Notes: generated from the letters alone by a model not told the origin. 64,000 bases of DNA from Clostridia bacterium (GCA_017430135.1 JAFRNM010000021.1:1-64000); one strand, 5' to 3'; numbered from the stretch's first letter, positions 8,073-16,503 are shown. Made by a program: numbers and translations.

Positions 8073-8924
8073 TTAATTCATTAGTTCAATATCAATAAAT
8101 CTTATTAATTTATTTGAATCTTTTAATTGAGATTTAACCTTTTTTTCAAGAGCCAGATATTGTTTTATAGTTATTTTTTCATCTACACTTACTTGTAAGA
8201 ATACACTATAATATGCTGACATCTTTATTACTTTAACTTTTTTGAATTGTATATTTTCAATTTTCTTTAATTCGGCTTCTATTTCTTCTTTAATTTCATT
8301 ATTTTCCACATCATTTGTAAGCAGTCCCCTTATATTAGATATTATCATCTTTATTGAGGTATAGAATACATATATTGCCATACCAAAACTTCCGATTTTA
8401 TCAACATTTATAAAATCAGGTATATGTTCTTCTAGAAAAGCAAGTATTAATACCACTAACACTACGCATGTAGATATAAAATCTGCTTTTGATTCTTTGG
8501 ATGCTTCAATCATCAATTCACTTTTAAATTTTTTACCATAATGTTGTAATAATTTTATTACCATCATTTTTAGTATTAGAGCAACTACAAGTACTATCGC
8601 AATTGATATACTTGGTTCAAAACTTCCTTTAAAAAAGAAAAATTGATATAGAATAAATATTCCAATTAAAAATAATAAAAATCCTGTAAATAGATTGGCT
8701 AAATAATATACTTGTCCATATCCAAATGGATATATCTTATTTGCTCTTCTTTTTCCAACTTTATTTGCTATTATACTTGTAATATCTGTAAAAAAATCTA
8801 TAAATGACTGAATTGAATCAGATATTAATGTTGAAAATGAGAAAGTAATCCCTGAAATTAGTTTTAAAAAGGCTACAATTATATTAAATACTGCTGTTAT
8901 TGTTATTATTTTATTTTCTTTCAT
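8073..8924 (-). CDS. Cation diffusion facilitator family transporter
   Basis: 283 residues with about six hydrophobic segments and a cytoplasmic C-terminal ferredoxin-like domain (residues ~205-283). The second helix has SDSIQSFIDFFTDI, the place of the CDF metal site, and the fifth has ESKADFIS. The usual second-helix HxxxD pattern is not seen; Ser/Asp/Gln occupy it, which suggests specificity other than Zn2+ (for example Mn2+ or Fe2+), an inference. It would export metal across the membrane using the proton gradient. Confidence 0.85.
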   Translation of the reverse strand: MKENKIITITAVFNIIVAFLKLISGITFSFSTLISDSIQSFIDFFTDITSIIANKVGKRRANKIYPFGYGQVYYLANLFTGFLLFLIGIFILYQFFFFKGSFEPSISIAIVLVVALILKMMVIKLLQHYGKKFKSELMIEASKESKADFISTCVVLVVLILAFLEEHIPDFINVDKIGSFGMAIYVFYTSIKMIISNIRGLLTNDVENNEIKEEIEAELKKIENIQFKKVKVIKMSAYYSVFLQVSVDEKITIKQYLALEKKVKSQLKDSNKLIRFIDIELMN

Positions 8925-8949
8925 TTCTTATTATTCTCCCTATTATATT

Positions 8950-9036
8950 TAAATTATATATTAAAGGACAAATAATTGCAATAATTATTCGTCCTTTTAA
9001 ATCATTAAATTAATAAACATTTTATTATACTATCGG
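8950..9036. repeat. Palindromic dispersed repeat, copy 3
   Basis: Near-identical to the copy at 6760-6850: core AAAGGACAAATAATTGCAAT with return arm ATTATTCGTCCTTTT, then the AAATCATTAAATTAATAA right flank. It sits between the CDF gene and the 3' end of the split ZIP gene. Confidence 0.8.
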
Positions 9037-9040
9037 TCTT

Positions 9041-9451
9041 TTATCCCAATGCTACATCAAGTATCATCATTATTATAAATCCTATGCTTACACCTATTGT
9101 ACCAATATCTGTATGTTCACCCATTTGTGCTTCAGGTATTAATTCTTCAACAACAACATATATCATTGCACCTGCTGCAAATGATAAAAAGTATGGAAGT
9201 ATTGGAACTACTAAATTTGTTAAGGCTATAGTAATTATTGAGGCAATTGGCTCTACAATTCCAGATAATGTTCCATACCAGAAGGATTTTAGCTTGCTCA
9301 TTCCTTCATTTTTTAAAGGCATAGATATAATTGCCCCCTCTGGAAAATTTTGAATTGCTATTCCCATCGCAAGTGCCAATGCAGCCCCCATTGTTATTCC
9401 TGCATTTCCAAGCATTGCCCCAGCTAAAGCAACACCTACCGCCATTCCTTC
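9041..9451 (-). CDS. ZIP-family metal transporter, C-terminal half (interrupted gene)
   Basis: 134 residues from PEGMAVGVALAG to the end. It contains the ZIP helix-V signature AIQNFPEG and the EELIPEAQ metal motif, and multiple membrane spans. It lacks helices I-III and the first HNIPEG motif; those are at 16700-17075 in the same direction. Joining the two at the shared CCTTC (9447-9451 and 16710-16714) restores HNIPEGMAVGV exactly. The gene is therefore split by the 7.26-kb element between the halves and would be restored by precise excision. Confidence 0.9.
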   Translation of the reverse strand, partial: EGMAVGVALAGAMLGNAGITMGAALALAMGIAIQNFPEGAIISMPLKNEGMSKLKSFWYGTLSGIVEPIASIITIALTNLVVPILPYFLSFAAGAMIYVVVEELIPEAQMGEHTDIGTIGVSIGFIIMMILDVALG

Positions 9452-9460
9452 TGGTTGAGG

Positions 9461-11023
9461 TTAATTTAGAATGTAGTTTTTCTTAACTTCATTTAATTTT
9501 CTAAAGTTAAAGTATATATCTATTTCTTTATTTTGATGTACTTCTATTCTATTTATAAGTAACTTCATTAACTCTGGTGTTGGCTTTTCTAATGATAAGT
9601 ATTCTTTTATTAACTTTTTAATATCTTCATCATTACTTCCCACCATATCACTTTTCATTTTTTCTAATTCAATATACTCTTTTTCTTTTTGCTTAATATT
9701 GTCTTGAAATTTATTATATAATCTATCATACATAGTTTCTGTTATCTTATTTTCTAGCTTATCCATATACATTTTATCTATATTTCCATTTATAATAAGT
9801 ATATCTTTTTTTATTTTGTCTTGTAGAACACTATAATCAACAATTGATTTGCTGTTTTTCATATTTAGTTCAATTTTTCCTTCATCTATCTCTTTAAACA
9901 AATTTCTTAAATATGAAAGTATATTATTTTCAAACTTTGTGTAATTAAATCCATGTGCAGTGCAAACTTTTAATTTTGAAAATCTACGATAATAGCTACA
10001 AATCATTCCCCAATTATTTCTATCTTTTTTTACTCCAATTTTATGCTTACATTCATAACAAACCATTAATCCATCTAAAAGAAAATAATTTTTCTTATCT
10101 AGCCTTGTATAATTTTGTGCTATTTGCATTTTCTGTATTGCGTCAAATTTTGAAATTTCAACAATTGGTTCGTGAGTATTTTCTACAATATACCATTGTT
10201 CTTCTGGATTTGGTCGTAGTTTTCTATTTTTATAACTTATTCTACTTCTTTTATTTTGAACTGTAACTCCTTTATATACTGGATTAGTTATAATTCTTTT
10301 TATTGCTTTATTACTCCAATATGTAAATTCATTATATCTTAACCTATGTGCCGTAGGAATATTGTTGTCAGTTAAATAATTCTTAATTGCCCCCACACTT
10401 TTACCTAAATATGCCATATCAAAAATTATTCTTACAATCTTTGCCTCTTCCTCACAAATTGCAAGTTTATTTTTATCACTTTGATCTTTGGTATAACCAA
10501 GTGGAGTTTTACCTCCTACCCACTTTCCTTGTGATTGCATAGTATGAAGAGCTGTTCTTATTTTCTTAGATAAATCTTTTGAATACATATCATTTAAAAT
10601 TGATTTAAAAGGTGCTATATCATTATTCCCATTATTTTCTAAAAATGTATCAATTCCATCAGTTACAGAAACATATCTTACATTATTTTCAGGAAACCAT
10701 TTTTCGATATACTCTCCTGTTTCTATGTAATCACGCCCTAAACGAGATAAATCTTTTGTAACTACCATATTTACTTTTCCTAAATTTATATCGTTTATCA
10801 TTCTCTTAAAATCTGGTCTATTAAAATTAGTTCCTGTATATCCTGGGTCAATGTAAATATCTACTAAATCATAATTCGGTCCAAGCTTTTTTACATATTC
10901 CAAAAGTAATGTTTTTTGATTTGTAATACTTTCGCTTTCATCAAAGCCTTTGTCTTCATCTTCTTTAGATAATCTTATATAAATGGCTACTTTATATATT
11001 GTTCCAATTATTTCTCCAAGCAT
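9461..11023 (-). CDS. TndX/TnpX-type large serine recombinase
   Basis: About 520 residues. N-terminal resolvase domain: VAIYIRLSKEDED with the catalytic Ser region (ESITNQ), DPGYTGTNFNRPDF, and VVTKDLSRLGRDYIETG carrying the conserved Arg residues. The recombinase domain (GKTPLGYTKD, PVYKGVTVQ) is followed by a zinc-ribbon-like CYECKHKIGV...C region and a long C-terminal coiled coil. The upstream ATG at 11065 has no ribosome site; ATG 11023 (MLGEIIG) follows GGAAGGAGG and is preferred. It probably catalyses excision and insertion of the element that splits the ZIP gene. Confidence 0.93.
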   Translation of the reverse strand: MLGEIIGTIYKVAIYIRLSKEDEDKGFDESESITNQKTLLLEYVKKLGPNYDLVDIYIDPGYTGTNFNRPDFKRMINDINLGKVNMVVTKDLSRLGRDYIETGEYIEKWFPENNVRYVSVTDGIDTFLENNGNNDIAPFKSILNDMYSKDLSKKIRTALHTMQSQGKWVGGKTPLGYTKDQSDKNKLAICEEEAKIVRIIFDMAYLGKSVGAIKNYLTDNNIPTAHRLRYNEFTYWSNKAIKRIITNPVYKGVTVQNKRSRISYKNRKLRPNPEEQWYIVENTHEPIVEISKFDAIQKMQIAQNYTRLDKKNYFLLDGLMVCYECKHKIGVKKDRNNWGMICSYYRRFSKLKVCTAHGFNYTKFENNILSYLRNLFKEIDEGKIELNMKNSKSIVDYSVLQDKIKKDILIINGNIDKMYMDKLENKITETMYDRLYNKFQDNIKQKEKEYIELEKMKSDMVGSNDEDIKKLIKEYLSLEKPTPELMKLLINRIEVHQNKEIDIYFNFRKLNEVKKNYILN

Positions 11024-11136
11024 TTTTCCTCCTTCCACGCTTGAGACAAAATAATTTGAATTCATGATGCTATTGTACCGTTGTTTAAATGAATTTGCAA
11101 CAACTTAAACATAAATTCAAAATTCAATTTTAAGCG

Positions 11137-11253
11137 TTAGTTTTGAAAACTAGCCGTTTTAACAACTGAAAGAAGATAATCTGCTAATAACCTTTCAATT
11201 TCTTCTCCCTTATCATCAAAAAATGAATTAATTTTAAAATCTCCTTCCATCAT
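11137..11253 (-). CDS. Small protein upstream of the serine recombinase
   Basis: 38 codons, MMEGDFKINSFFDD... to ...SFQN. The AGGCGG site is suitably placed. It lies directly before the recombinase in the same direction; small acidic ORFs are common at this position in clostridial serine-recombinase loci, and a similar-sized ORF (22445-22582) precedes the second recombinase here. Function not known; a recombination directionality factor is possible but unsupported. Confidence 0.55.
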   Translation of the reverse strand: MMEGDFKINSFFDDKGEEIERLLADYLLSVVKTASFQN

Positions 11254-11345
11254 AAAACCGCCTTTCTTTAATACGAAAATAATTGTCTTATATAAAATTA
11301 CTATGAACAAAAATTACTTTTATTCACATTTAAAGACAACAAAAA

Positions 11346-11366
11346 GAGAGCCACATTTAGCTCTCT
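11346..11366 (-). terminator. Intrinsic terminator
   Basis: Arms GAGAGC/GCTCTC around a 7-base loop with, on the minus strand, a following T-run. It closes the leftward cargo operon (last gene 11533) before the small protein and recombinase. The 11365-11532 gap also has a second dyad GAAGACAC/GTGTCTTC at 11495-11525 without a T-run. Confidence 0.6.
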
Positions 11367-11532
11367 CGTTGGATGTATATTTTCATATTTAGATAATATT
11401 ACCTTTAAATTAGATAGTCAATGAATGATTTTTGAAACAATTTTGAAATTTTGTATCTATATTAATTATATTATTATTAACTGATATAAATTTTTGAAGA
11501 CACACCCTAATGGAAGATGTGTCTTCAATTTG

Positions 11533-11814
11533 TTACTTCTTGTAAACTATTGCACCGCTTAATGCAGTTTTAGCTTCAGCTATTGCTGTATCCACTTTTG
11601 TGGACGCTTCGACCAATGCATTAGCATAGCCGATTTCAGATGCTCTTTTTTCAAAAGCTTCACGACGCTGTATTTCTTCTTCTCTCTGCTTTTTCATTTC
11701 AAGCTCATGTGCGTCAGCCTGAATTCTTGCAAAATTAGGCATTTGAGATTTGAGTTCCGCAGAAGCTTTTTCAATGTTTTTCTGATAGTCTGGCTGTAAA
11801 TAGAATGGTAACAT
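11533..11814 (-). CDS. Small coiled-coil protein of unknown function, less AT-rich
   Basis: 93 residues, mostly a predicted charged helix (EKASAELKSQ, ADAHELEMKKQREEEIQRRE) with an Ala-rich tail. No family recognised. An AGAAAGGA site precedes the ATG and a good promoter lies at 11915-11943. Base composition and codon use (GCG, GCC, CTG, ACG) differ clearly from the neighbouring immunity genes and resemble the cassette at 17.8-18.9 kb, which suggests separate transfer. Confidence 0.6.
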   Translation of the reverse strand: MLPFYLQPDYQKNIEKASAELKSQMPNFARIQADAHELEMKKQREEEIQRREAFEKRASEIGYANALVEASTKVDTAIAEAKTALSGAIVYKK

Positions 11815-11914
11815 ATTTTTTCCTTTCTACCTTTAATAAAAGGATTTGACTAAGTTGCGGACGGCGGATGATGTAGAAAGATTTCCAAATGAGAGAAAAC
11901 TCTACTACAAGTAT

Positions 11915-11943
11915 ATTATAGCGTATTTTATGTAAATTTGCAA
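11915..11943 (-). promoter_or_regulatory. Promoter of the 93-residue protein gene
   Basis: Minus-strand TTGCAA (11938-11943), 17-base spacer, TATAAT (11915-11920); about 100 bases of leader follow before the ATG at 11814. Confidence 0.65.
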
Positions 11944-11954
11944 TATCGCTATAT

Positions 11955-12536
11955 CTATTCAATCACAAGTTTCACATATTCTCCATCTACTTTATTATAA
12001 ACATGCTTTCCAATAATAGTTAGTAGATTTTCAATTTCTTTAATATCTTCACTTGCGAACTCTACATATGAGTTAACAGGATCTTCTTCATTTTCTTTTT
12101 CATAATTGTCTCCACAATAACATCCAAATTTGTCTAATATATCCTCCAATGGATATTGAGATACATATTTATCTGATGGTTGATTTTCATCAAGCTCTGG
12201 TTCTGGTTCAAATACTATTGATGTTACATATACAGTTTCTTCTGTATCTTCATACATATTTTTAAATATCGTATTTTCTTCATCTTCTATATCCTTATAA
12301 TATTTTTTTCCATTGTGATATACTATCAAATAATCTTCTTCAATCTCACGATTTGATTGTTTCCAATCTGTTAATTTTTTCAATTCATTTAGCAATTCTT
12401 TATCTGTAACCTGTTCTAGAGAAAGTCTATTGTCATCTTCCTCCGCTTCTATAATTGTTTTATATATATTATCTTTTACTTTTATATAATTTTCTCCTTT
12501 ATATATATCTGGAGTATATATCCTTATATTTTTCAT
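11955..12536 (-). CDS. Acidic cargo protein, unknown (immunity-type)
   Basis: About 193 residues, strongly acidic (EEDEENTIF, EPEPELDENQPSD). No named domain recognised. The start at 12536 (MKNIRIYTPD) follows a GGAGGAATAGAGG site; the upstream ATG at 12599 lies inside the previous gene. The 4-bp gap from the preceding gene shows one operon. Size, charge and context fit immunity proteins of polymorphic toxins, which is inference from the neighbours. Confidence 0.6.
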   Translation of the reverse strand: MKNIRIYTPDIYKGENYIKVKDNIYKTIIEAEEDDNRLSLEQVTDKELLNELKKLTDWKQSNREIEEDYLIVYHNGKKYYKDIEDEENTIFKNMYEDTEETVYVTSIVFEPEPELDENQPSDKYVSQYPLEDILDKFGCYCGDNYEKENEEDPVNSYVEFASEDIKEIENLLTIIGKHVYNKVDGEYVKLVIE

Positions 12537-12540
12537 TCCT

Positions 12541-13299
12541 CTATTCCTCCTCACACTCTTCCCACAATAATTTACAATAAGCATTATTAAAATCAACATT
12601 TTCGTAATCTTCTACAAATTCAGGATTAATAATAAAAGTCTCTTCTTTATGTGTATGAAGTTTTGTTTTCTTGTTAAAAAGTACACCTAATGAACTATAA
12701 TAAATCATTTGATTAGCCACTCTTACTGCTTTATCAACATCTGACTCCTGAATGTTTTCTATACTTACATCTGGTCGCCCAAATTTTCGAAGACCTCTTG
12801 TATGTAGCCATATATTTCCGTCTTCCATCTTTGAAAGTAATATTTTAACATGTGAATACACATCAAGTTCCTTTGAAAAGATTTTTTCTGTAAATTCTTC
12901 TGCTGAATACAAAGAAAATGTTTGCATATCTAAAACTGCAATTGCTCCTGTATCTAGAAATGCTTGTACCACGCCTATTGTATTTCGCAGATACTTTAAA
13001 TTATCATCTTGCTTAATTTCTCCATTTACAATTGCCCAAATATTTTCTTTTTGTATTTTTTCGTATAATTCTGGTTGCTCTTCTTTTAGTAATTTTCCTA
13101 ATGTTCCTCCTATTAAATTATCCATATATTCGCTATGTTGCTCTCTCGTAAGCATATTCATATTTAAACCTTCTGGAACTTCATCTAAATTATGTCGTTC
13201 TCTTGAAATTTCCAATTCTTCTTCTTTTGCTCCGAATATAACATAGAACATTAGTGGGTAATAATTAATATCTTCATAATATGGTCTTTCGTAGTTCAT
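12541..13299 (-). CDS. Cargo protein, possibly DUF4261-like immunity-associated
   Basis: 252 residues, cytoplasmic. The segment NIWLHTRGLRKFGRPDVSI near residue 165 looks like the C-terminal signature of DUF4261-type proteins, which often occur in toxin-immunity loci; I cannot confirm the family. The N-terminus (MNYERPYYEDINYYPLMFYVIF) has no signal peptide. It is translated just before the 193-residue acidic protein. Confidence 0.5.
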   Translation of the reverse strand: MNYERPYYEDINYYPLMFYVIFGAKEEELEISRERHNLDEVPEGLNMNMLTREQHSEYMDNLIGGTLGKLLKEEQPELYEKIQKENIWAIVNGEIKQDDNLKYLRNTIGVVQAFLDTGAIAVLDMQTFSLYSAEEFTEKIFSKELDVYSHVKILLSKMEDGNIWLHTRGLRKFGRPDVSIENIQESDVDKAVRVANQMIYYSSLGVLFNKKTKLHTHKEETFIINPEFVEDYENVDFNNAYCKLLWEECEEE

Positions 13300-13334
13300 A
13301 AATATATCCTCCTAAAATAAATCATATAAAACTA

Positions 13335-13757
13335 TCAAATATAATAATCTTTCTTTCCAATTAAGATTGTTGTCCAATAGTCATCATCTTCATTTGCAGA
13401 ATCCTTCCATATTCCTACACTAATATTAATGAATCCGTAACTATCTTCGCTTTCTTCATCAATTTCACCATTGTTATGCTCTTTGAGAATTGCATACAAC
13501 TCATTCCTACTTACATCAAAGGCTGATACTCCATAAATATATGGTTTTAGTTTCCCTTCATGTCCCCATAAAAATTCTATTGCTTCCAATTCATCATTTT
13601 CATCATAATCGCAAGCAAATTCTGAATAGTGATGTCTGCTTTCAAATACTTTATTAGGCTCTCCTAATAACTTTATTACTTCTTCTTTTTTAGCTCCAAA
13701 ACAGATTTCTTTACCATCATATATCATCTTTTCCAATGGGATTAACTCAATATTCAT
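13335..13757 (-). CDS. Small immunity-type cargo protein
   Basis: 140 residues. The N-terminal FGAKKEEVIKLLGEPNKVFES fits a recurring domain of small immunity-like proteins (a G-x-x-x-E-E-V-x-x-x-L-G-x-P pattern). Acidic and cytoplasmic, with no membrane segment. It starts within 1-2 bp of the end of the shifted upstream gene (13756-14030). Function inferred only from pattern and context. Confidence 0.55.
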   Translation of the reverse strand: MNIELIPLEKMIYDGKEICFGAKKEEVIKLLGEPNKVFESRHHYSEFACDYDENDELEAIEFLWGHEGKLKPYIYGVSAFDVSRNELYAILKEHNNGEIDEESEDSYGFINISVGIWKDSANEDDDYWTTILIGKKDYYI

Positions 13758-14030
13758 TATACTTCCTCCAATCCTTCAAATTGTTTGTCCCAATTTTTTA
13801 TAAATTCGTACAATGATGTAGCTTTACAATAACTGATTTGTCAATTGTTCTTCATTTAATGATGCTTCACAGTCTATTCCTTCATCAAGTTCTTCTTTTC
13901 CTATCTCACTTAATAAGTTATTTTTAGCTAACCACTTGAATGTCATTTTGAAATGATTTTCTACTAATTCAGAAGGAATATCACCATCTATTTGCCATAC
14001 GGCTTTATCATATATTTTCATCGGTTTCAC
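13756..14030 (-). pseudogene. Immunity-type gene with a frameshift near its 3' end
   Basis: The frame from 14030 (MKPMKIYDKAVWQIDGD) resembles small immunity proteins that begin with the M-K-I-Y-D-K-A-x-W-x-I-D-G motif and contain GKEELDEGIDCEASLNEEQL. It stops at 13824, but a +1 shift within 13833-13843 continues 25 codons (YCKATSLYEFIKNWDK...) to a stop that overlaps the next ATG, the spacing expected of an intact operon gene. There is no CGG here, so this differs from the CGG sites and looks like an ordinary indel. Confidence 0.5.
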
Positions 14031-14035
14031 CTCAC

Positions 14036-14653
14036 TTATACAGCATATACTTCTTTATTGTTCGAATCACAAATTCCAACTATTTCATTATCTTTTATAA
14101 TAGCCATTGCTCCAACTGGTAAATTAAGTATTGATATTGCCATTGGGCAAATTTTTAATAATTCATATAATTTAATCGTTGTATAATCTTCTGGATTATT
14201 TGACATATCTTTGTCATCTAAATTACCCATATACCATCCAGAATCATTATCTTGTTTTTTTACTTGTTTTTCAAAATACAAATTATTTGAGCTTAGTGCT
14301 GCTTTTTTTGCAAGTATTGTATCTTGAAATGAAATTGTTTCATCTGATATTAAACCTGTCTTTTTTGTTATTAAAAGTTGATTTTTCATAATATCTAACG
14401 ATAATGTCAAATCTTCAATAAAATCTTTAAATGGATTTTCATTATAATTTACTGCAAATATTTGAAATTCGTTATTTATATTTTTAATTTTATAAAAGTT
14501 AAAACCTATTTGTATTATTTTATTGTCTTTTATAATATTATAATTATTTTCTTCATTCTTCAATGTTTCCTCAAATAAATTAACGATGTCATCAGTCGTA
14601 TTATGATAGAAAAATACTTTCTTTTCGTTTAGATTCATTTCAACTTTTTTCAT
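14036..14653 (-). CDS. DUF2185 / Imm33-like immunity protein
   Basis: 205 residues. The C-terminal ~90 residues (DSGWYMGNLDDKD, YELLKICPMAISILNLPVG) match the DUF2185 (Imm33) pattern, where a G-W-x-x-G segment is followed by a P-x-I-x-x-x-L-x-x-P-V-G core. The N-terminal half is unassigned. Known members protect against peptidoglycan- or nucleic-acid-targeting toxins of neighbours. No cognate toxin is visible. Confidence 0.65.
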   Translation of the reverse strand: MKKVEMNLNEKKVFFYHNTTDDIVNLFEETLKNEENNYNIIKDNKIIQIGFNFYKIKNINNEFQIFAVNYNENPFKDFIEDLTLSLDIMKNQLLITKKTGLISDETISFQDTILAKKAALSSNNLYFEKQVKKQDNDSGWYMGNLDDKDMSNNPEDYTTIKLYELLKICPMAISILNLPVGAMAIIKDNEIVGICDSNNKEVYAV

Positions 14654-14686
14654 ATAACTAATTTCTCCTTTTTATTTATTTCCTAG

Positions 14687-14875
14687 TTAAAATAACACTT
14701 GTTGATGTACATTTGCATCACCTTTTTTAACATATTTTATTTCTTCTGCTCCACCTATTGCTAATGCAGGAACAAAGAAAAATATTTCACTATTGTTTTA
14801 AATTTCCTAATGTATTTACTGACTCGTTATAAAGATTTTGTCTTAAAACATTTTCTTTAATTGATTCATCTATTA
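14687..14875 (-). pseudogene. Remnant of a DUF1851 (T6SS Tdi1-like immunity) gene
   Basis: In two minus-strand frames the sequence reads ENVLRQNLYNESVNTLGNLK and then SEIFFFVPALAIGGAEEIKY...QQVLF with stop at 14687. The second part matches the C-terminal signature of DUF1851 proteins (E-I-x-x-F-V-P-x-L-x-L-G-G). A frameshift separates the pieces and the N-terminal two-thirds are missing, so this is a decayed immunity gene. Confidence 0.55.
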
Positions 14876-15147
14876 TATATTTTATTAATTACACTTTTAC
14901 CAAAGTTTTCTATTACTTGTTTTAGTGTTAATTCTTTAATTGATGATATTATATCTGTGTTTCCAATAGCATATGGAGAATCACTTGATTCGCTTGGATC
15001 GTATCCTATTAATCTATCTGTTATTTCACTATTATTCATTTTTACCCATTCGTTATTTTTTAATTCAAAGGTCTCATTATTGTATGTACAAAATAAGCGA
15101 TTGTTTTCTACTAAATAAAATTTACAATCTTTTTCTTTCTTGTTCAT
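14866..15147 (-). CDS. Small hypothetical cargo protein
   Basis: 93 residues, opens MNKKEKDCKFYLVENNRLFC. Not recognised. AAGGAGGAAC precedes the ATG. The end runs straight into the DUF1851 remnant, so its last residues may come from a deletion junction. Confidence 0.45.
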   Translation of the reverse strand: MNKKEKDCKFYLVENNRLFCTYNNETFELKNNEWVKMNNSEITDRLIGYDPSESSDSPYAIGNTDIISSIKELTLKQVIENFGKSVINKIYNR

Positions 15148-15167
15148 GAACTGTTCCTCCTTATGAC

Positions 15168-15407
15168 TTATATTAAATCAATAGCAATAAATTTTGAATC
15201 TTCCAATAAACATTTATCAATATTCAACATTTTTGCTAAAGCAGTAAGCATAAAATCACATGAACCAGTATAGGTATATCTATCTTCGCCTATCCAGTCA
15301 TACTCTTTTAGTTGTCTTTTATAAAAACCTTCTTTTGCGGTTTTTAAATATTCTATAAATGTGTTGTTTATTTCTTCTTGATTTTTAGCATTAACTACAT
15401 TAATTAA
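15168..15407 (-). pseudogene. Startless fragment of an unknown protein
   Basis: An open frame of 79 codons without a usable start reads VVNAKNQEEINNTFIEYLKT...KMLNIDKCLLEDSKFIAIDLI and ends just before the AAGGAGGAAC site of the next gene. Coding-like composition and an abrupt 5' end 15 bases after the upstream gene suggest a 5'-truncated cargo gene. Confidence 0.45.
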
Positions 15408-15421
15408 TCATTATTTATATT

Positions 15422-15745
15422 CTATGTATTATTCATATGCAAATCTAACATATGCTGCGTTACAGATTCAAACTGTTGTTCACTTAAATCTAAAAATCTC
15501 AATGTATTTTGTTGAAATGCAAAATAAAAAATTTTATCATCTTTTATTATTTTAAATAGTGCCTCTAATCCATGATTTTCTAGCATTAACAAATAACCAA
15601 ATTTTGCTTGAATACCTTTAAAATCTTCTGGCTTAATTTCATTTGCATTAACCAAAAAAGCTAAAGCATTATCTAGTAACTTTTCTTTCAATTCCTTATT
15701 ATTAATTTGATTAACTTCTTGTTTTTTATTTTTAAATAATCCCAT
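15422..15745 (-). CDS. Small hypothetical cargo protein
   Basis: 107 residues, MGLFKNKKQEVNQINNKEL..., a small alpha/beta protein with no signal peptide. The pattern (FGYLLMLENHGLEALFKI, IFYFAFQQNTLRFLDL) looks like a globular immunity-sized protein, but I do not recognise the family. It is the first complete gene of the leftward cargo run. Confidence 0.5.
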   Translation of the reverse strand: MGLFKNKKQEVNQINNKELKEKLLDNALAFLVNANEIKPEDFKGIQAKFGYLLMLENHGLEALFKIIKDDKIFYFAFQQNTLRFLDLSEQQFESVTQHMLDLHMNNT

Positions 15746-15798
15746 ATTAAGTACCCCTTTTCAAAAATTACATTGTTTTGATGTTTACTATTATTTAT

Positions 15799-15975
15799 CT
15801 AAACGCTATTTATGTATAATATATCACAATAATAAACTTTTTGTAAAGCACTATATCGTTCGCCAAACCAATCAACACCGGAGCTCCTGCCGTTTCTAAT
15901 AATTTCTTTTATTTCTCGTTTTGACAAATCCCCAAATGTCCTTGTAGCTCGTTTAAATCGCTGAAATTTTGACAT
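15799..15975 (-). pseudogene. Possible toxin C-terminal remnant upstream of the immunity genes
   Basis: A 58-codon frame, MSKFQRFKRATRTFGDLSKR... with NGRSSGVDWFGERYSALQKV. It has a weak ribosome site and more polar, less AT-rich codons than its neighbours. The pattern resembles C-terminal tips of polymorphic toxins, and its place directly before the immunity run is where a toxin should be. Low confidence; it could be a spurious frame. Confidence 0.3.
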
Positions 15976-16049
15976 ATTTTCTTTTGAAATGAAAAAATAG
16001 CAGACTTCTAGTGTATAAAAAAATAATAATTACATAAGGTTTGATTTCC

Positions 16050-16240
16050 TGTTCACTAGATACTATCGGCAGGATAGTGATGCAGAGTGCATCACATAAA
16101 CACATAGAAAGACAAGCTTTCTAGTTCTCTGCTAATAATTAAACTGTTCTGCAAAAATGCAGTACTCTCCATTATGGAGAACGCTACTTTTTCTATACAA
16201 AATGCAGAACTTTTGCAGTGCTCTACACTATATAGAGTAA
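16050..16240 (+). other. Conserved multi-hairpin element, copy 1
   Basis: Six close hairpins in 176 bases: ACTATC/GATAGT (16062-16078), TGATGCA/TGCATCA (16078-16094), TAGAAAG/CTTTCTA (16105-16123), CTGCA/TGCAG (16149-16162), TCTCC/GGAGA (16166-16180) and CTCTA/TAGAG (16221-16237). A second copy lies beside the other serine recombinase (22772-22891, minus strand). Both keep GTTCA-n12-GGCAGGATA, then hairpin, AAACACATA, then a hairpin with CAAG in the loop, while stem bases differ in a compensatory way. No coding potential. It could be an oriT, a replication origin, a recombinase control site or a structured RNA. Confidence 0.6.
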
Positions 16241-16304
16241 TCACTAACTTATTTTATCAATACATAATTTTTTGTAATTCACTTTTATTTATATTTGAAT
16301 GCAA

Positions 16305-16330
16305 AAAGTCAGCTGTTTTAAGCTGACTTT
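16305..16330. terminator. Bidirectional intrinsic terminator
   Basis: Perfect 10-bp arms AAAGTCAGCT/AGCTGACTTT with a 6-base loop, flanked by A- and T-rich runs on both sides. Confidence 0.7.
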
Positions 16331-16364
16331 AATTTGCATAAATTACTCCTATAAAAAAATTTAA

Positions 16365-16393
16365 GTCCTTTGCTCCTTATTAGAACAAAGGAC
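16365..16393 (-). terminator. Intrinsic terminator
   Basis: Arms GTCCTTTG/CAAAGGAC; on the minus strand the hairpin is followed by TTAAATTTTTTTAT. The rest of 15976-16699 holds the hairpin cluster, this pair of terminators and the 50-bp repeat, but no convincing gene. Confidence 0.6.
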
Positions 16394-16402
16394 AACTATT
16401 TA

Positions 16403-16503
16403 CAAAATGATTTGATTTATTACTCGCACCAATCACAAGCGAGAACATTTAACGAAATGGTATGATTTATTACTCGCACCAACCACAAGCGAGAAACATT
16501 TAC
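16403..16503. repeat. 50-bp tandem repeat, two copies
   Basis: Two units at an exact 50-bp period with few differences. Each contains TGATTTATTACTCGCACCAA and a small hairpin CTCGC...GCGAG. They lie about 200 bp inside the right end of the element, followed by two GACAAT/ATTGTC dyads, so they may be protein-binding sites for recombination or maintenance. Confidence 0.7.

Noticed and set aside
11495..11525. Relation of the GAAGACAC/GTGTCTTC hairpin to small RNA unit 1 (both contain TAATrGAAGATGTG)
   Set aside because: The shared stretch is short and the flanks do not align; probably chance.
13824..14030. CGG-type shift in the immunity-type gene
   Set aside because: The break lies between 13833 and 13843, where there is no CGG; ordinary indel.
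16403..16503. CRISPR array
   Set aside because: Only two adjacent 50-bp units with no variable spacers and no cas genes.
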